The position numbers and the translations under genes are program-made. This document shows, one piece after another, positions 24,590 through 36,536 of a DNA stretch of 64,000 bases. Below the pieces are notes generated by a model. The model was not told the DNA's origin. It saw nothing but the letters and a program-made list of their open reading frames with translations, and searched no databases. Position 1 is the stretch's first letter, and every line of letters begins with the position of its first letter. Source of the DNA: Melampsora larici-populina 98AG31 (taxonomy: Eukaryota > Basidiomycota > Pucciniomycetes > Pucciniales > Melampsoraceae). The stretch spans positions 453,232 through 517,231 of the forward strand of contig NW_006768829.1 of assembly GCF_000204055.1 (NCBI RefSeq), written 5' to 3'.

Positions 24590-25561
24590 GATGCCTACAC
24601 CGCGGCATGCTGAAATTTGGATATGTAGTAGAAAACGGAGTCTGAGAAAACGTGGTCGGAGATCCTCCCACCCTTTTCTTCCTACCCGTCAAGATAACTG
24701 GTTTGATTTGAATCAAAGTGAGTACACAGAAGCTTTTAGGAATCTTGCAAACTGCTCATCTAGCTTTGAAAATTGATGCACCTTGATGCACTCTGGCTAG
24801 CTTTGAGTTCTTGGATCTTGCTCGATGAGTTCCCCCCACTTTTTTTGGCTATAACTTTCCCGGTTCAGTCATGGAAAGACACTCTCTTAATGTGGTGCTG
24901 AAGTCTGTTGAAGTCCTTAGCTATTGAAAGTTGAAATCTCATGCCTGAAACTGTTTTGTCACCAGGGATTGGTTGCATGCACAGTATCACCCTCACTTAA
25001 CTCAAGTCTCTCGGTGCCCACCACCTTTCGAGAGGATTATGTCGAAAGCGAGTCTCATCAAAGGTACTTTTCGTCCTGAAAATCATTCCCCCACTCCTTT
25101 TTTGAGTAACAGACTACAACGGAACACAAGTGGTGTAATTATTCCTGGGCGCTTTTGATCTATCTCTCCAGACACCAGGCCTTGCGCTAGCATAACACAA
25201 GCCCCACCAAACCGCAGACGTCCACCGGATCTGGAGGAGGGACTTTGTTGATTTAGGACCTTGCAAGGGTCAATTGTCTCACTAGGGACTTGTTCAAGTT
25301 AGTGATTCAGATCTTGCTATCTTAAATCAGGGATTCAGAGAGGTTTGAGGATGACTCCAAATTCTCAACTTGAAATACTCCTACAGCTCTTCAACAACAT
25401 GAATCCCATACTGGTCCATTGACAGAGAAGAAGAAAAAAATCTCACAGAGCATGCAAGCATGGCAAGGTGTTGTTGTCTGTAAACCTGATTGCCGCTTGG
25501 ACAATCTACACCCATGGCACATATGTGGTCTCCTTGGTTTTACTTAAGCTTTTGCAAGTTA

Positions 25562-27171
25562 CATAGTCACTACATGGTCAAACCTAACCTGTCCCTCTCC
25601 CTTGCACAAACACTTGTCATGGGCAATCTCAAATTTCAAGTGTGAGATATGTTGGGGCATTCTGTGCAATCCACTCTTGTATTATGATACTCTTTTTCCT
25701 CATCACTTTCCGTAGTCCAGGAACAAGAAAAATGTGCTATCAATCTCCCTATGACCTCCAATATACCATTCCTAAAAAAAGTATCAGCTGAGGAGATCAG
25801 AGAAGATATTTGGAGCTGAATCCTGATGATCACTCAGGTCTGTACAAGACTGTGGAGGAAAAAACCCCACTTTCTGGGACGAAATTTACAAGCTAGATGA
25901 TCACACTATTGTTTGAGCAACAACAAGCAAGATCCTCAGTTCTCTTAGTGAAAACTCTCCCATCTATCTTCAAATGGATCCCCTTATCCTCCTTCTTTTG
26001 ATTTGTGGTCATCTTCTCCTTTCTTTTAACACTTAAAGCTGATTTTCCCATTAAACTGGGTAGAAAATTTCTGACAGTGTCCTTCTGACATCAACTACCC
26101 CTATTGCTTCACTGCAAAAAAGCGGTTCCCTGTGTGTTTTTCCAATTCCAGCCAATTATCCAATATTGAATTTCTCCATGCATCTCAATAATAATCTATA
26201 TGCAGTCTCATTGCATTCCAAAGACTTTTGAAATCTGGCCATTGCACATAAGCCCCTTGTTGGGGGTGGCCATCAGTGAGTGACGTATTTAGGTTTGTCC
26301 AAAAAACAACATCCCAAAGACAAAGCTTTGCAAAATCATTCTTTTAACTGCAAACTTGTCCTGTCCCTCTCCCTTGCAAGGACTGAAATGATACTTTGCA
26401 AAAGTGCTGTTTTGACTGTATGACATAAATCCAAAGTTTATATATGATGCACAGCAATTACAATTGCTGTAAAGATTGTGGTGCAGACTCTCAGCCTCAA
26501 GAGGATTTGGTTGGTATCTTTTTTATCTCCATTGCAAATATGAACAATTGGGAAGTTGGAGGTTGTAAGGAGAGTGATAGCACATTTTTTTGTTCTTGAC
26601 TACAGCAAAAGTGTTAATAAAGAAAAGAAATTTCATCATACAAGAGTGGTTTGGGAAAAATGCCCCAACAGTTCTCACACTTGACATTTCAGATGGTCTG
26701 TGAGTACAAACTTAACTAAGTTTGTCTTGAGCTCAAGGCGCTCAAAAGAGGGACTTGGACACAATGTTGATTTTTTGGCCTGAGATTGGCCAGGGATTTT
26801 CTCCAAAAACTGGCCTCCTTATGGAACCTTTTTGTACTGTGAAGTCTGCAGTTTGACTTTGAGTCTTCAATGACTTTGTATATATCTTTAAAGCCACAAA
26901 CCTATTGCAAAGCTCAGAGTTTCAGACTGTAGAGGTGATTGAGGTGCATGTTTTTCATTAAATTTATAGGGATGTAGCCATGTTGCAATTTTATAAAAAC
27001 TTTCTGAGGAGGCCAGTTTTTGGTGAAAAGCCCCGGCCAAAATCAGGCCAAAAATTTGACAGTGTGTCTATATAAGACCCTAGAGCTGCTCAAGAGGGAT
27101 TGGTTAAGTTTGACATAAGTCCCTCTCTTGAGTCAGAACAGGTTAAGTTTACTACATGGGTAGTTCTATGT
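25562..27171. mobile_element. Non-autonomous DNA transposon with nested inverted repeats
   Basis: Lies in copy A at a place where copy B has no counterpart. The outer ends are inverted repeats: 'catagtcactacatggtcaaa' on the left against 'ctatgtag' with 'taagtttactacatgggtag' on the right, followed inward on both sides by 'aacctaacctgt' / 'acaggttaagtt'. A second inner inverted pair lies at 25639-25695 and 26630-26690 (core 'tgttggggcatt', then 'ccactcttgtat'). A 5-bp AGTTA flanks the element at 25557-25561 and 27172-27176 and may be the target duplication. No transposase frame is present. Confidence 0.6.
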
Positions 27172-27435
27172 AGTTATTGCCATTGGGTGAAATGGTGATT
27201 GTTTTATTCTGTTGGCAATGTACATAATTAGTAGTCTATATATCTTTGACTTTTCAAAACCTGCTACAGCCATTCAGAGAGTCAAACACTTTGTATGAAA
27301 ACAACTACTCAAAACAATTTCTGAGGCAATAAAGGGGTAGGCTTGTAAAGACAAAACCCACCATCCCCATCACACCTACAGTCAACTTCTTTTCACAAAT
27401 CATTCCTTGACTCCACAATTCAGCTTGTTCTCAGC

Positions 27436-27720
27436 ATGAAGAACTTTCTCTCATTTATCATCCTCTTCCTCTGTATGATGAACACTTTAGTCGACATAGA
27501 AGCATTGAAGAAAAAGGCTATAAAGGCCTTTCACCAAGTAAAATATTCTCAGTCAGAATCCAAAAAAAGCCATCATGCACCAGAACTTTGTGTTTTGAAA
27601 AACCAAATTCACAAGGCGCAAAAGATTGCTATTGAAAAGAGAACTGCATAAAATTATGAGGGTGGTGGTCTCATTCCCACTGAGGAGTGGAGCCACAGTT
27701 ACAAACAAAATGCAGAGTGA
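27436..27720 (+). pseudogene. Small secreted protein, paralogue with early stop
   Basis: Copy-A counterpart of the gene at 30048-30350. It has an intact signal peptide (hydrophobic residues 4-15, FLCMMNTL matching FLCMMSTL in the paralogue) and a Lys-rich helical part. An in-frame TAA at 27649-27651 ends the protein at 71 residues. The frame then continues for 22 codons (GGGLIPTEEWSHSY) that align with GGEVIPKWEWSRRY of the intact copy, and closes at TGA 27718-27720, the paralogue's end point. So the stop is a secondary lesion, or a shortened protein is made. Confidence 0.75.
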
Positions 27721-28379
27721 GTTATGGTGTAAAAGAAGAACCCAATTTCAAGTCTTGGCTACTTAGTCTTGAATATGTCACTACCTTCAATGCAATGGAT
27801 TACACTAACATAACCATTCTCTTCAGCGCCCCAGCAATGCCACCAGGCAGTATCTAGAACCTCAGCACTTTCATATTTTGTTTGGAATTTGGTTGTTCTA
27901 TCTTTGAATTCTTCTTTGGATCTCAAGTTTGGTGAAGCAACACAAATCGACTGAGGAAATTTTGATACTTGAATCAAAGGCTTTGCAGCTTTGTATCATC
28001 AGATTTATATGTCCTTCATTTCATCCATAGATCATAATCCCTCCATTTCACCAAATCCATCTGTCAATGTTCCTATCATCACTTCAGTATTAAATTCCTA
28101 TCTCAATCATACCTTTTCATGTGTTTACAGATATTCTTCATACATAAGACAATCATCAAAGAGCTTTTGCCTATCCAAATACCAGTCACTTTGATCTTAG
28201 TGGCCAAAGCTTCAGTACCATATATGTCCTCATGATGGCCATACAAGACTTGTTCAAGACCAGAGGTTGTTTAGTGAGATTGAAGTTTGCCATGTCATTC
28301 AACGTTCCTAATTATGTCCAGAGGCTTTCTGCTACATACCTCAGAGTCATATATTAGAACATGCATGTCAAGTCAACTG

Positions 28380-28640
28380 GCCTAGTCCTGACTGCTTATG
28401 GAAAGCTTCCATTTCTATTTGTATGCTAGGGTAAAAATCAAAATGATGAATTTTTTCCTTGTACAACTTGTATGACACAAAATATGACTTGAGAAAAGGG
28501 AAATTACAAGAATCATGGAGACTGCAGTGAACTTTGCACAAGGAGAAAGAGTGCATGCAATTGATTCTACCCTTCCGACGCAATTTGTAAGCAAGGCCTA
28601 CGGTAAAAGAACAATCGCGTAGGTTGTGAGCCACAGCTCA
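28380..28640 (-). pseudogene. Fragment of a Pfa3-like DHHC gene
   Basis: Minus-strand sequence matches exons 6-7 of the gene at 31146-33082: the KLRRKGRIN end of exon 6 at about 28565-28600 and a decayed exon 7 (nucleotide match around 'acaagttgtacaaggaaaaaat', 'gcagtcaggact'). Exon 7 contains stops and the catalytic exons are missing. It marks the right end of copy A. Confidence 0.75.
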
Positions 28641-29059
28641 GAGCTCAGTGCTTGTTGTCGGCCTTCAAACTTGTTGGATAACAAAATGTGTGCAGGATTG
28701 CGAGGATATTCCCAGCCAAAATCACAACCCTATCCTTTGTCTGCGTGCAATACGGCGCGAGTGCCTCCGATGCGCTTGGAGTATCGAGCAACAGCGGGTG
28801 AAAGCTGTGTATTGAATGAGCCTTCAAATTAAAATGACTGTTAATAGTGATTCACATTGAATGATTAACTTAAAAAATTCCCGTCACTCATAGGACTTTG
28901 TTCAGTTCAAGTGAGTGTGGTGAATAAACAAACCCTGGATTTCATCATTGTGTTACTGAGTGGAGGTTAGTTCCATGGTACTCAATTAATCACTTGATCA
29001 AGTATGAAGAAAGATCACCTACCATTCTTGAGTTATGTTTCAGTAAAGAGCTCATTTTT
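28641..29059. other. Unique spacer between duplication copies
   Basis: About 420 bp between copies A and B. No gene; a GC-richer patch at 28650-28810 has short frames only. Confidence 0.4.
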
Positions 29060-30047
29060 TTTAAGAAGGCTACATCACGGCATATTGCAGACTGGAGTGT
29101 ACTTCGTAGACAGTTGATTCATTTCAAACCAAGGAAGATGCTGAAGCTTGTAGGAACTTTGTGAACTCTGCAACTTGCTTCAATACACTGTGACTAGCAT
29201 TGACTTTTGAGATCTTGCAAGGCGAGTTATCCCCATTTTTTCGCTACAGTTTCACGGGCACAGTCAAAACTCCAAAAGATATACATTGGACGTGGTGCTG
29301 AGGCCTTTTGAAATTTCTTGCCTGAAACTGTTTTGTCAACAGGGGTGTATGCAGGATAACACCATTCAAAGGTACGTTTTCATCCTGAAATTATCCTCCC
29401 ATTGCTTTTTCAAGAAACTTCATGTAAGAACATGAACCAAGTCACATTCTCCCAGTGCGCTTATGGTCTCTTGAGGTGTAGCGTCACACAAGCCCCATCA
29501 AACGCGGGACTTTCACCCGCCTCATCCCGATGACTGGGATTCGTTAGTTGATAGCTTACAAGGATCCAGTGTCTCACTGAGGGGGAACTTGATCGAGTTA
29601 GATCTTGATTCACAGTGGGGTAACGGGTTTGAGTAATGAGTTTTTTGAAATCAAAATAATCCTACTGCTGTTCAGCAGAATGAATCACATACATACAACC
29701 TAGTCTCCTGTACACTAAAGCCATCAACGGGGAAGAGGATCAGGAAAGGAATTTATTCACAAACGATGCAGCCATTGCAAGTTAGAGCTCTTCATCAGTC
29801 GATGATGGTGTAACACCTCTCGCTCGTAGTTTCAGGCTTTGGTAAGTTGATACTAGGGGTGTGGGCTGGATGGATTACTAGAGTCAAACACTTCATACGG
29901 AAAGAAGTATGCATGTACTGAATCAAAACCTCTGAAGCTATATAATCGATGTGCTTGATCACAAGAGATCCTTCACCACATCCTCCGTTACACCTCCATC
30001 TACTTCGTAAAACAATTCTTTATTCCAAACTTCAACTATTTCTCAAC

Positions 30048-30350
30048 ATGAATTGCTTTCTCGTATTGTCTGTCCTGTTCCTCTGTATGATGAGCACTTT
30101 AGCCACCTTAACACCACAGATGATGGTTAGATTAAGGAAAGATCTTATATGGGGTTATCAACAAGTAGAACATTATCAGCTTGAGATTGACAGTACTATC
30201 ATAACACACACCCCGGAAGAACTGGAGCAATTGAAAAGTTTCAAGGCGGTTTCTCAAGGGATTGTTGACGGTCATGAGAAGATCTGGTTTGACAATGGCG
30301 GTGAGGTGATCCCCAAGTGGGAGTGGAGCCGCAGGTACAACTCAGCGTGA
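30048..30350 (+). CDS. Small secreted protein, 100 residues
   Basis: Single-exon frame with a signal peptide: hydrophobic residues 4-15, Met-Met at 15-16 region, probable cleavage near Thr-Leu-Ala around residue 20. The mature protein is about 80 residues, helical-looking, with no cysteine except one in the leader, Glu/Gln-rich in the middle and ending GGEVIPKWEWSRRYNSA. I recognise no domain. An in-frame Met 33 codons upstream (29949) exists, but starting there would bury the signal peptide, so the start at 30048 is chosen. The copy-A relative has a premature stop. A secreted effector role is plausible for a plant-parasitic fungus but is inference. Confidence 0.7.
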   Translation: MNCFLVLSVLFLCMMSTLATLTPQMMVRLRKDLIWGYQQVEHYQLEIDSTIITHTPEELEQLKSFKAVSQGIVDGHEKIWFDNGGEVIPKWEWSRRYNSA

Positions 30351-31145
30351 GTCATGATCAAAAGGAAAACTCCATCTCAAGTTTTGATTACTTTGTATGT
30401 CACTGCTTTCAGCGTAATTGATCCCATTAACATGACCGTTTTCCTTAGAGCCCCAGCGGCACAAGTGGGCGGGTTAGACGATTAGGAGATCAGCACTTTC
30501 TTACATCGACATCGGAATATGGTTATACTATCACTCGAACTTAGATATTATTTATCTGATTCTAACTGAATAACAACAACTTTTATCTGTGAATATTCAT
30601 ATTTCAACATTAATTTTCTATCTTACTTACACGTTTTCATTCTACAAATATTCTTCATATAAAACACGGCAAGCAAACACGCACCCTATCATATACATAT
30701 TCTGATGTCAGTCACTTTGATTTCGGTCTTATGGTCATGAGACGACCTTGTAGATGCTAAGAGCAGGGCCTATAGACCCAAGCACACAATTGAGATCACA
30801 TAACTTGAGATGTGTACCATCAGAAGAGAATACATTTCAGCTCCAGTGAAGTTTGCACTCGTGGAAGAAACGTTCCCGTACTTGATGCTCTGCCTGATCC
30901 CCTAATCTACTCACCATCTTTCAAGGCTCAAGGCGGGGATCAAAATGAGAAGCAGTGATTCAAGGGTGCATTCCAAAAAAAATTACAAATCAACAACTTC
31001 ATTTTCATCCTCCCATTCCGTCCTTCAAGGCTGGCATCTTCGTCTTTTCATCTTATCTTAGGGTGAGCAGCAAGTAGATCAATGTGAGGTGCCTAGTGGA
31101 CAGTGTCTAGAACATTTTGAGCATCCATATGATACACGTTAATCA
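30351..31145. other. Intergenic flank shared with copy A
   Basis: No gene. The first 380 bp match 27720-28200 of copy A and hold the 3' flank of the secreted-protein gene. Confidence 0.5.
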
Positions 31146-33082
31146 TCAATCAGATCCTTCACTACCTTCTTCATACATCCCCTCAACATCTGCATGGGGA
31201 TTTGCGAAGGATTGAGCGTTGAGCAAGTGCCACGCTGGTGGATTGACCTCATATCCTTCACTTCCTCTGCGTACACGGGGCGTGAATCTGTGAGACAACG
31301 ACGCCGAAGTTGATAAAACGGTTGAATGTACAGGGTTTGCCCGACTAGTACGACGTGCTAGCACATTAGCAAGCGGTTCATCATCATCATCGGACCGATC
31401 CAGAGTAGAAGTGTCTAGATTGACCATCCGAGCTGAGTCCGATTGTTCGTCCGATTCCGTTGATCTGAATCGGCGATCATAGTCTATTCCTATCTCCTGG
31501 TCATCATATTCAGGATGATAAGGTGGAACTAGTCTACGACGAGAGCCGACAGATCCTGATACATCATAGGGATGTACGATTGACTTGGTAGCAATTAAAT
31601 TAGAATTTAAAGCTTCGCCATAGGTGAAAGGTTGAGTAGGCCGATTGGGAGGGGGTCTACGACTAGTCTGAGTGCGTCGAGTAAATAGATCCTGGGGTGG
31701 CCATACATATTGTTCAAGAGGATCTGAAGAATACGACGGTGTTGGTTTTAGTGAAGTAAATCACCTCGGAGATCTAGAAAAAGACACAAGGAATAAACTA
31801 ACCGAGTCCTGACTGCACAGGGAAAGAGAGCCCATCTCCACGCATACGCTGAGGCCAAAACCAAAGTAATGGATTTTTTCCTAGTACAGCTTGTATATTA
31901 CGAAACACACCTAGAGAAAATGGAAATGTGAACTGATATAGACATAAGGATGTTGGAGACTGAATTTCAAGTTGTGCAGGAAGAAACAGTACTAAACCTG
32001 ATTGATTCTACCCTTCCGTCGTAACTTTTGTGCATTTTCCTTTTCCCAACCTTCAATCGAAGTAGTATTATTGAGCAAAGACCAAAGGTGATACAGACTC
32101 ATCACTCCCACTGCCAACACTACCGGCATACACGCCACATAATTCGTGATCAAGAATAGCATTTCAGTCGTTGTAGGTGGTGGCTGTCCAATATGCGAGC
32201 AACAGAAGATGTGAGTTGCCTGCACTGTCTGTATATTGGTGACAAGAGTATACTCGTACACCGTAATAAGAGTATCGACCAAACGCTCGCTTGCTGATGA
32301 GCCATATATGATATGAGCATCCAAGATTGACAAAAGCGAGGAATCGAACAAAGTGACCGTGATTGAAATATCCGACACAATTATTGACCCAGGGGCACTA
32401 ACAAGAATGTCCGTTTGTGCGAGTCAACATACTTATGTATACATGATCAGAGTTGTAAGAAGAGCTAGCTGACGTGGTGATCCATCTTGAGGACGCATCT
32501 AAGAATCCCATTCGAAAGAATCCGCTTGTCATGATTGGTTTTGATTTATGTTGTTTGCGGTGAGATGATCAAAAAGGCCAACCTATGACATTGTCTACAA
32601 TGATGTGTTCTCGGAGGTTTATAGACTCGACATGCCTTACAGAAGCGTAGATTCGCAATCAATGACTGTTTATCGATATCTTCTCGTTGTCGATCGATGG
32701 CCTGGTCGGGGTCCTACATACACCAAAACCATTTGAAAAACGACCTATTCGTGGAGAGTTGAAAGATTACGAACCCAGTCTTTTGGAACACGTCCCGGAT
32801 CAGTTGTGACGCAGAGCGCGTAGTTGACAAAAATCATCAAGACGAGGAGATTGAAAGGAACCAGAAGTCTGAGACACTCATGATCCCAAACGCTTGGAAA
32901 AAGTGGTATGATGATGAAGATTTGTGATGTGTAAGCTAAGAATGCAATCAAAGAGACAGTTCCACCTATCCTAATATCAATGTGTTGAGAAATGTTTATC
33001 GTCAGAGAACTATGAAACCATGAAAAACGATTGATCGAGCGCATTACCAGATTCGACCTATGACGTCAGACGCGTTTGTCAT
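31146..33082 (-). CDS. DHHC palmitoyltransferase, Pfa3-like
   Basis: Membrane protein S-acyltransferase; Pfa3 in yeast acts at the vacuole. Eight exons (33048-33082, 32775-32970, 32583-32713, 32474-32498, 32260-32397, 31998-32183, 31803-31932, 31146-31723) give 472 residues. Two N-terminal membrane spans (about 12-35 and 50-70), [10 protein letters not shown], cysteine-rich domain ([32 protein letters not shown]), [16 protein letters not shown], two further spans, [19 protein letters not shown] and GDGLSFPV, then a 200-residue hydrophilic Ser/Arg/Asp-rich tail. The active site Cys begins exon 5, with DHH at the end of the 25-nt exon 4. Exon 1 is placed by splice frame (IGRIW joined to [10 protein letters not shown]). 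The end of this gene is duplicated as a dead fragment at 28380-28640. Confidence 0.87.
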
Positions 33083-35169
33083 TCAGAGGAGCTTCGAGTA
33101 TGTTGAAGTTACTCGCAGGGTTGAGAGTCGAAGCTATAAGGTTATTTTTCAGTCTTCAGTCTTTGAGTCTCAGCAAGATGTGATAAAGAAATCGAAATAG
33201 CCATGAACGAGAACAACAGTGAGATTGAAGATAAGTATGGGATTCACAAATCACAGTATGTGATTACAGATAGCGAAAGTGACGTCTCATAATAAAGCTG
33301 CGGGTTTGCCCTGCTTGCTAGGGCCGTACCACGACGGACCCACTGACACGGGTACATTTCACGCTTCCCTCTGAAAGGAGTCCTCGACTGGCGAGGTTTA
33401 TGAAACCGACTTCGAAAAATTGAACAAAGATAATCATACCCGAACCATCAAGGACTTGGTTCGGAAGAAAATAGACGAGGATCAAGGTTGAAGAAATTCA
33501 TCATGAAAAGCTTTTCATCTTTTAGACTTCGATTCGGATGCGTTAGATGGGAATAAATACGATTTAGCAAATGACCGAGTCTGTACCTCGTATTTATTCT
33601 TACTTTACCGACTTTGTATATCGATCGTTACTGCTACCTCAGTATGAGATTGCTTTCAAAGTAATTCATTCGGTTGATGAATTTTTGAATCTCCCAGTTT
33701 GTCGACTCAAAGTGCCTCATGGCATTTATTGTCACTTGAGGCGTTCAAAGATCTTCAATCATCATCGAAGCTTTCAAATTATCTCCTGCTATAAGGGCTC
33801 ATGCAGTATCAATCAGTTCAAGCAAAGGTTCGAGGACAGAGTGTATTAGTTAACATGTTGACTGTTTGACAGAATGTTGGTTATACTCTGGAGACTCATG
33901 TCTAAGACCGGCCACCATTCTAGCGTAACAACGAAATCAAAAATCATCTCATTTGTTGGACTCGGCATTTCTCCAGTAGATACATTTTTGATTTATATTA
34001 GGAAAACAAAGATTCTAGTGTGTCTACTACTCTAGTATCATCTACAGATTTAAATAGTTTGGCGGTCTTCTCTCTGAAATAAATTTGATCATGACATGAT
34101 GTTTGTTTTTGAGATTCAGGGTTCTTATAGGCAAACAGAAACCTTGCCTTTCCAAAAAAATATCGTGTTATACACTTCACATTTCTGGCGAAAGTGACAT
34201 AAGTCTGTGTTTATTATCAGGTCTCAGCACCAGGATTGCTTATATGAGGATCCACCCCGCTGCAAATTAAGTGAACACGTCTTATAATTGTGAATTTATG
34301 AACTAGAGAGATTTGGAGTGGTTCAAGAAGAGTCAAAGAGAACATGAACCGGCGTAACAGGTATCATAGGATTGCCATGTGAAACTTTCCCAAAAATCAA
34401 TGATGTTGCTCGATCATTCGGAAACCGCCACGATGATAAGGAAACTAATTCCATAACATTAAGCAGAAAAGGGATTTCTCTTTCTTGAACATACATTGAC
34501 CCAGAAATTCTGAAGTCGAGCTTGCAAAGGGATTGAATTTATGTGTATAGACTTGACCACATTGATAGGGAGGAAGTGTTCTCCTCAACTCAACGGTAAA
34601 AAAAGTAGACAAAGTCAAATATCATCTCAAGTGAAAAGTTGACTCGAGAAGTGTACTCTCAGCAAAAAATAAAAATTTAGCTCCAGTTTGCTTTTCACAA
34701 GGAAGATAAAGAAGCTCTCTTCTGTGTCAGATATCACAGTATATGCCCAGATGATATGTTGAACTCTCATTATCTCTCAAGATACTTGGATATGTTGTGC
34801 TTCTCTTTGTGGGTTAAAGATCTTGTGCAACCATCAAAATCACATCTTGGTACAGAACGATGTTTCTCTCAAATCTCATAGTGACTGTAACTTACATCAA
34901 GATTCACTATGGCTGATGTCTTTTTGGAAACTGGCTCATTTGCACACATTTTATGATTTAGGAGTACGATCTAGACAGATTCATTATAAGATTGAAGCGG
35001 ACTCGAAGAAATCATGGACAATCGTAACAAGTATCATATGAATTTCTTGTAGAAAGTTCCCGAAAATCATTGACATTACTTGATCATAAACGTACTCCAC
35101 CATAAATATCCTCCAATGATGAACAGGAGAGTGAAGTGACAAGATCGAGTAGAAAAGACTCTAAGATTT
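33083..35169. other. Gene-poor region with a diverged duplication
   Basis: No gene supported. Sequence around 34330-34430 resembles 34990-35090 (shared 'gtaacaggtatcat', 'gaaa-ttccc-aaaatca-tga', 'ttgatcat'), an old direct repeat about 660 bp apart. A 92-codon plus-strand frame at 33571-33849 has no recognisable domain. Confidence 0.35.
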
Positions 35170-35481
35170 CTAAACAGCTACATCCACCCCGAGGTCCTGA
35201 CATCGAAGATGGAAAGAAAACAGTACACAACCCATAAGAACAGAAGGCAAGAAGCGCTCACCAAAAACCAATACATGTATATTTTTTTCAGAGACGATTG
35301 ACAGTTGAGAGAAGACAAAAACTGTTTTACATAAAATAATAAAGACAAGGAGTGTATGTGAAGAAGTTGATAAGGCAGTTTGAACAAGATATTCATCTAG
35401 AGAGAAATTGATTACAATTTTATCATCCTGGTGCATTCCTTCACCACCAGGACCTATGGCGTAGTCATCTTGCTCTTCCAT
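35170..35481 (-). CDS. Small duplicated frame with one membrane segment (arm A)
   Basis: Frame of 103 codons starting Met-Glu-Glu-Gln-Asp-Asp, acidic for about 45 residues, then one hydrophobic segment (about 45-65). The same start and first 65 codons are present in arm B (54961), after which the two copies diverge because the duplication ends and the frame runs into unrelated DNA. At least one copy is therefore truncated. Whether it is translated is unknown; it could be the 3' flank of the membrane-protein gene. Confidence 0.3.
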   Translation of the reverse strand: MEEQDDYAIGPGGEGMHQDDKIVINFSLDEYLVQTALSTSSHTLLVFIILCKTVFVFSQLSIVSEKNIHVLVFGERFLPSVLMGCVLFSFHLRCQDLGVDVAV

Positions 35482-35656
35482 AAATGAACGAGCAAAGACG
35501 GAAGGATCCGCTAATTCTCATGTCCAAAGATCATAGACATGGAGGAATAGAGAAAATGAGAGGATGTGAAATAGTCAAGATCAAACTATACATGATGAAG
35601 GAATGGAAAGAAATCAGTACACAACTCATAAGAATGAAAGGAAAGAAGTGCTCACC

Positions 35657-36348
35657 TCAATTCAATGGAACAAAGCCCAAGATGTTTTCATCTACATTCA
35701 CCGCACAAAATTGAGCTGTGATTGAAATCGAGCAAAATCAAACAAATCAGTAAATGATCAAATGAGAAGAGGAAGGGAAAGAGAAGGAGAAGGAGAAGGA
35801 GACATACATGGTGAAGAGGTAGTGTCTGAGAGGTCGAATAGAACAAAGGGCCTCGATACTTCGACTTCAGATGATTCAGAGACCTCGAATAATTGAATCG
35901 GGGGTACATATTCTCTAAGACGAGGCTCATAGATAGTACGAAGAAAGTCGGGGTCCTGCATGGGAAAAGGTGGTGGTAAGTTGGTCAAAGGAGGTTCAGT
36001 AGGACGAGTAACGTTAATCAAAGGAGCCCATAAACAAGCGATAGGTGGAGAGATGGCAGGATAAAATCGATGGAGAGGAGTGTCGAGATCTTGGTTACGA
36101 GAGCGACGATTCATCATCCAGGATAAGAAATCGATGAAGGAAGAGTAGAGAAAGTAGAAGAGAGGAAAGGTGAAGGTGGTAAAGATAATGTCGAAGACAA
36201 AGACGGTGAAGAAGTTGGTGACAGGTGGAAGTTCGAGATGACCAAAGTTTAATAAGGCGGCGTGAAGACAGAAGGCAACGACCAAATAGAATGGAAAAGC
36301 GAGAAGACTATCACGAAAGGAAATCTTTTTAAACTGGGGAAGAGGCAT
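35657..36348 (-). CDS. Duplicated membrane protein, 199 residues, unknown (arm A)
   Basis: Two exons (35808-36348, 35657-35715). The protein starts MPLPQFKKISFRD, has two hydrophobic segments (about 14-35 and 44-70, Phe-rich), then a soluble Pro-rich part with YPAISPPIACLWAP, PPFPMQDPDFLRTIYEP and LFEVSESSEVEVSRP, ending in AVNVDENILGFVPLN from exon 2. No family recognised. Compared with the arm-B copy the 541-nt first exon differs at 7 positions, giving 5 amino-acid replacements and 1 silent change; exon 2 is identical. The upstream region holds a TATA-like 'tttatat' (36490) and CACGTG at 36537-36542. Confidence 0.6.
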
Positions 36349-36536
36349 TTTTGAAATCGGAGAAGTTTGTTAAGTGAGTTTGGAAGTGAAAGGTAAAGAA
36401 AAGTGAAAGGGGGATTGGAGGAATGGAATCGGGAGTTGGTGGTACGGGTGATGAAGCGAAATTTGGATCGCTCTGAAAGATGAACGGTATTTATATGGCT
36501 CAGATACTGAGTTTCCGGATCAGCTTCAACGCGCGT

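Larger units (their letters stand above)
24590..28640. repeat. Segmental duplication, copy A
   Basis: Collinear with copy B (29060-32030). Matching stretches include 24700-25470 with 29130-29780 (shared 'tggtgctgaag', 'gcctgaaactgttttgtca', 'caca agccccacc', 'gtctcact'), 27260-28200 with 29880-30730 (small secreted-protein gene and its 3' flank), and 28380-28600 with 31800-32030 (end of a DHHC gene). Copy A contains about 1.7 kb absent from copy B. Divergence is substantial, so this is not recent. Confidence 0.8.
29060..32030. repeat. Segmental duplication, copy B
   Basis: Partner of copy A. It holds the uninterrupted small secreted-protein gene and ends inside the intact DHHC gene, so copy B is probably nearer the ancestral arrangement and copy A the duplicate. 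Confidence 0.8.

Noticed and set aside
32150..32380. 76-codon minus-strand frame in the second DHHC gene
   Set aside because: Out of frame with the CPWVNNC exon; the splice model explains the region.
35484..35714. 76-codon plus-strand frame present in both duplication arms (also 54728-54958 minus)
   Set aside because: It lies antisense to the 3' part and flank of the membrane-protein gene; its conservation is explained by the recent duplication itself.
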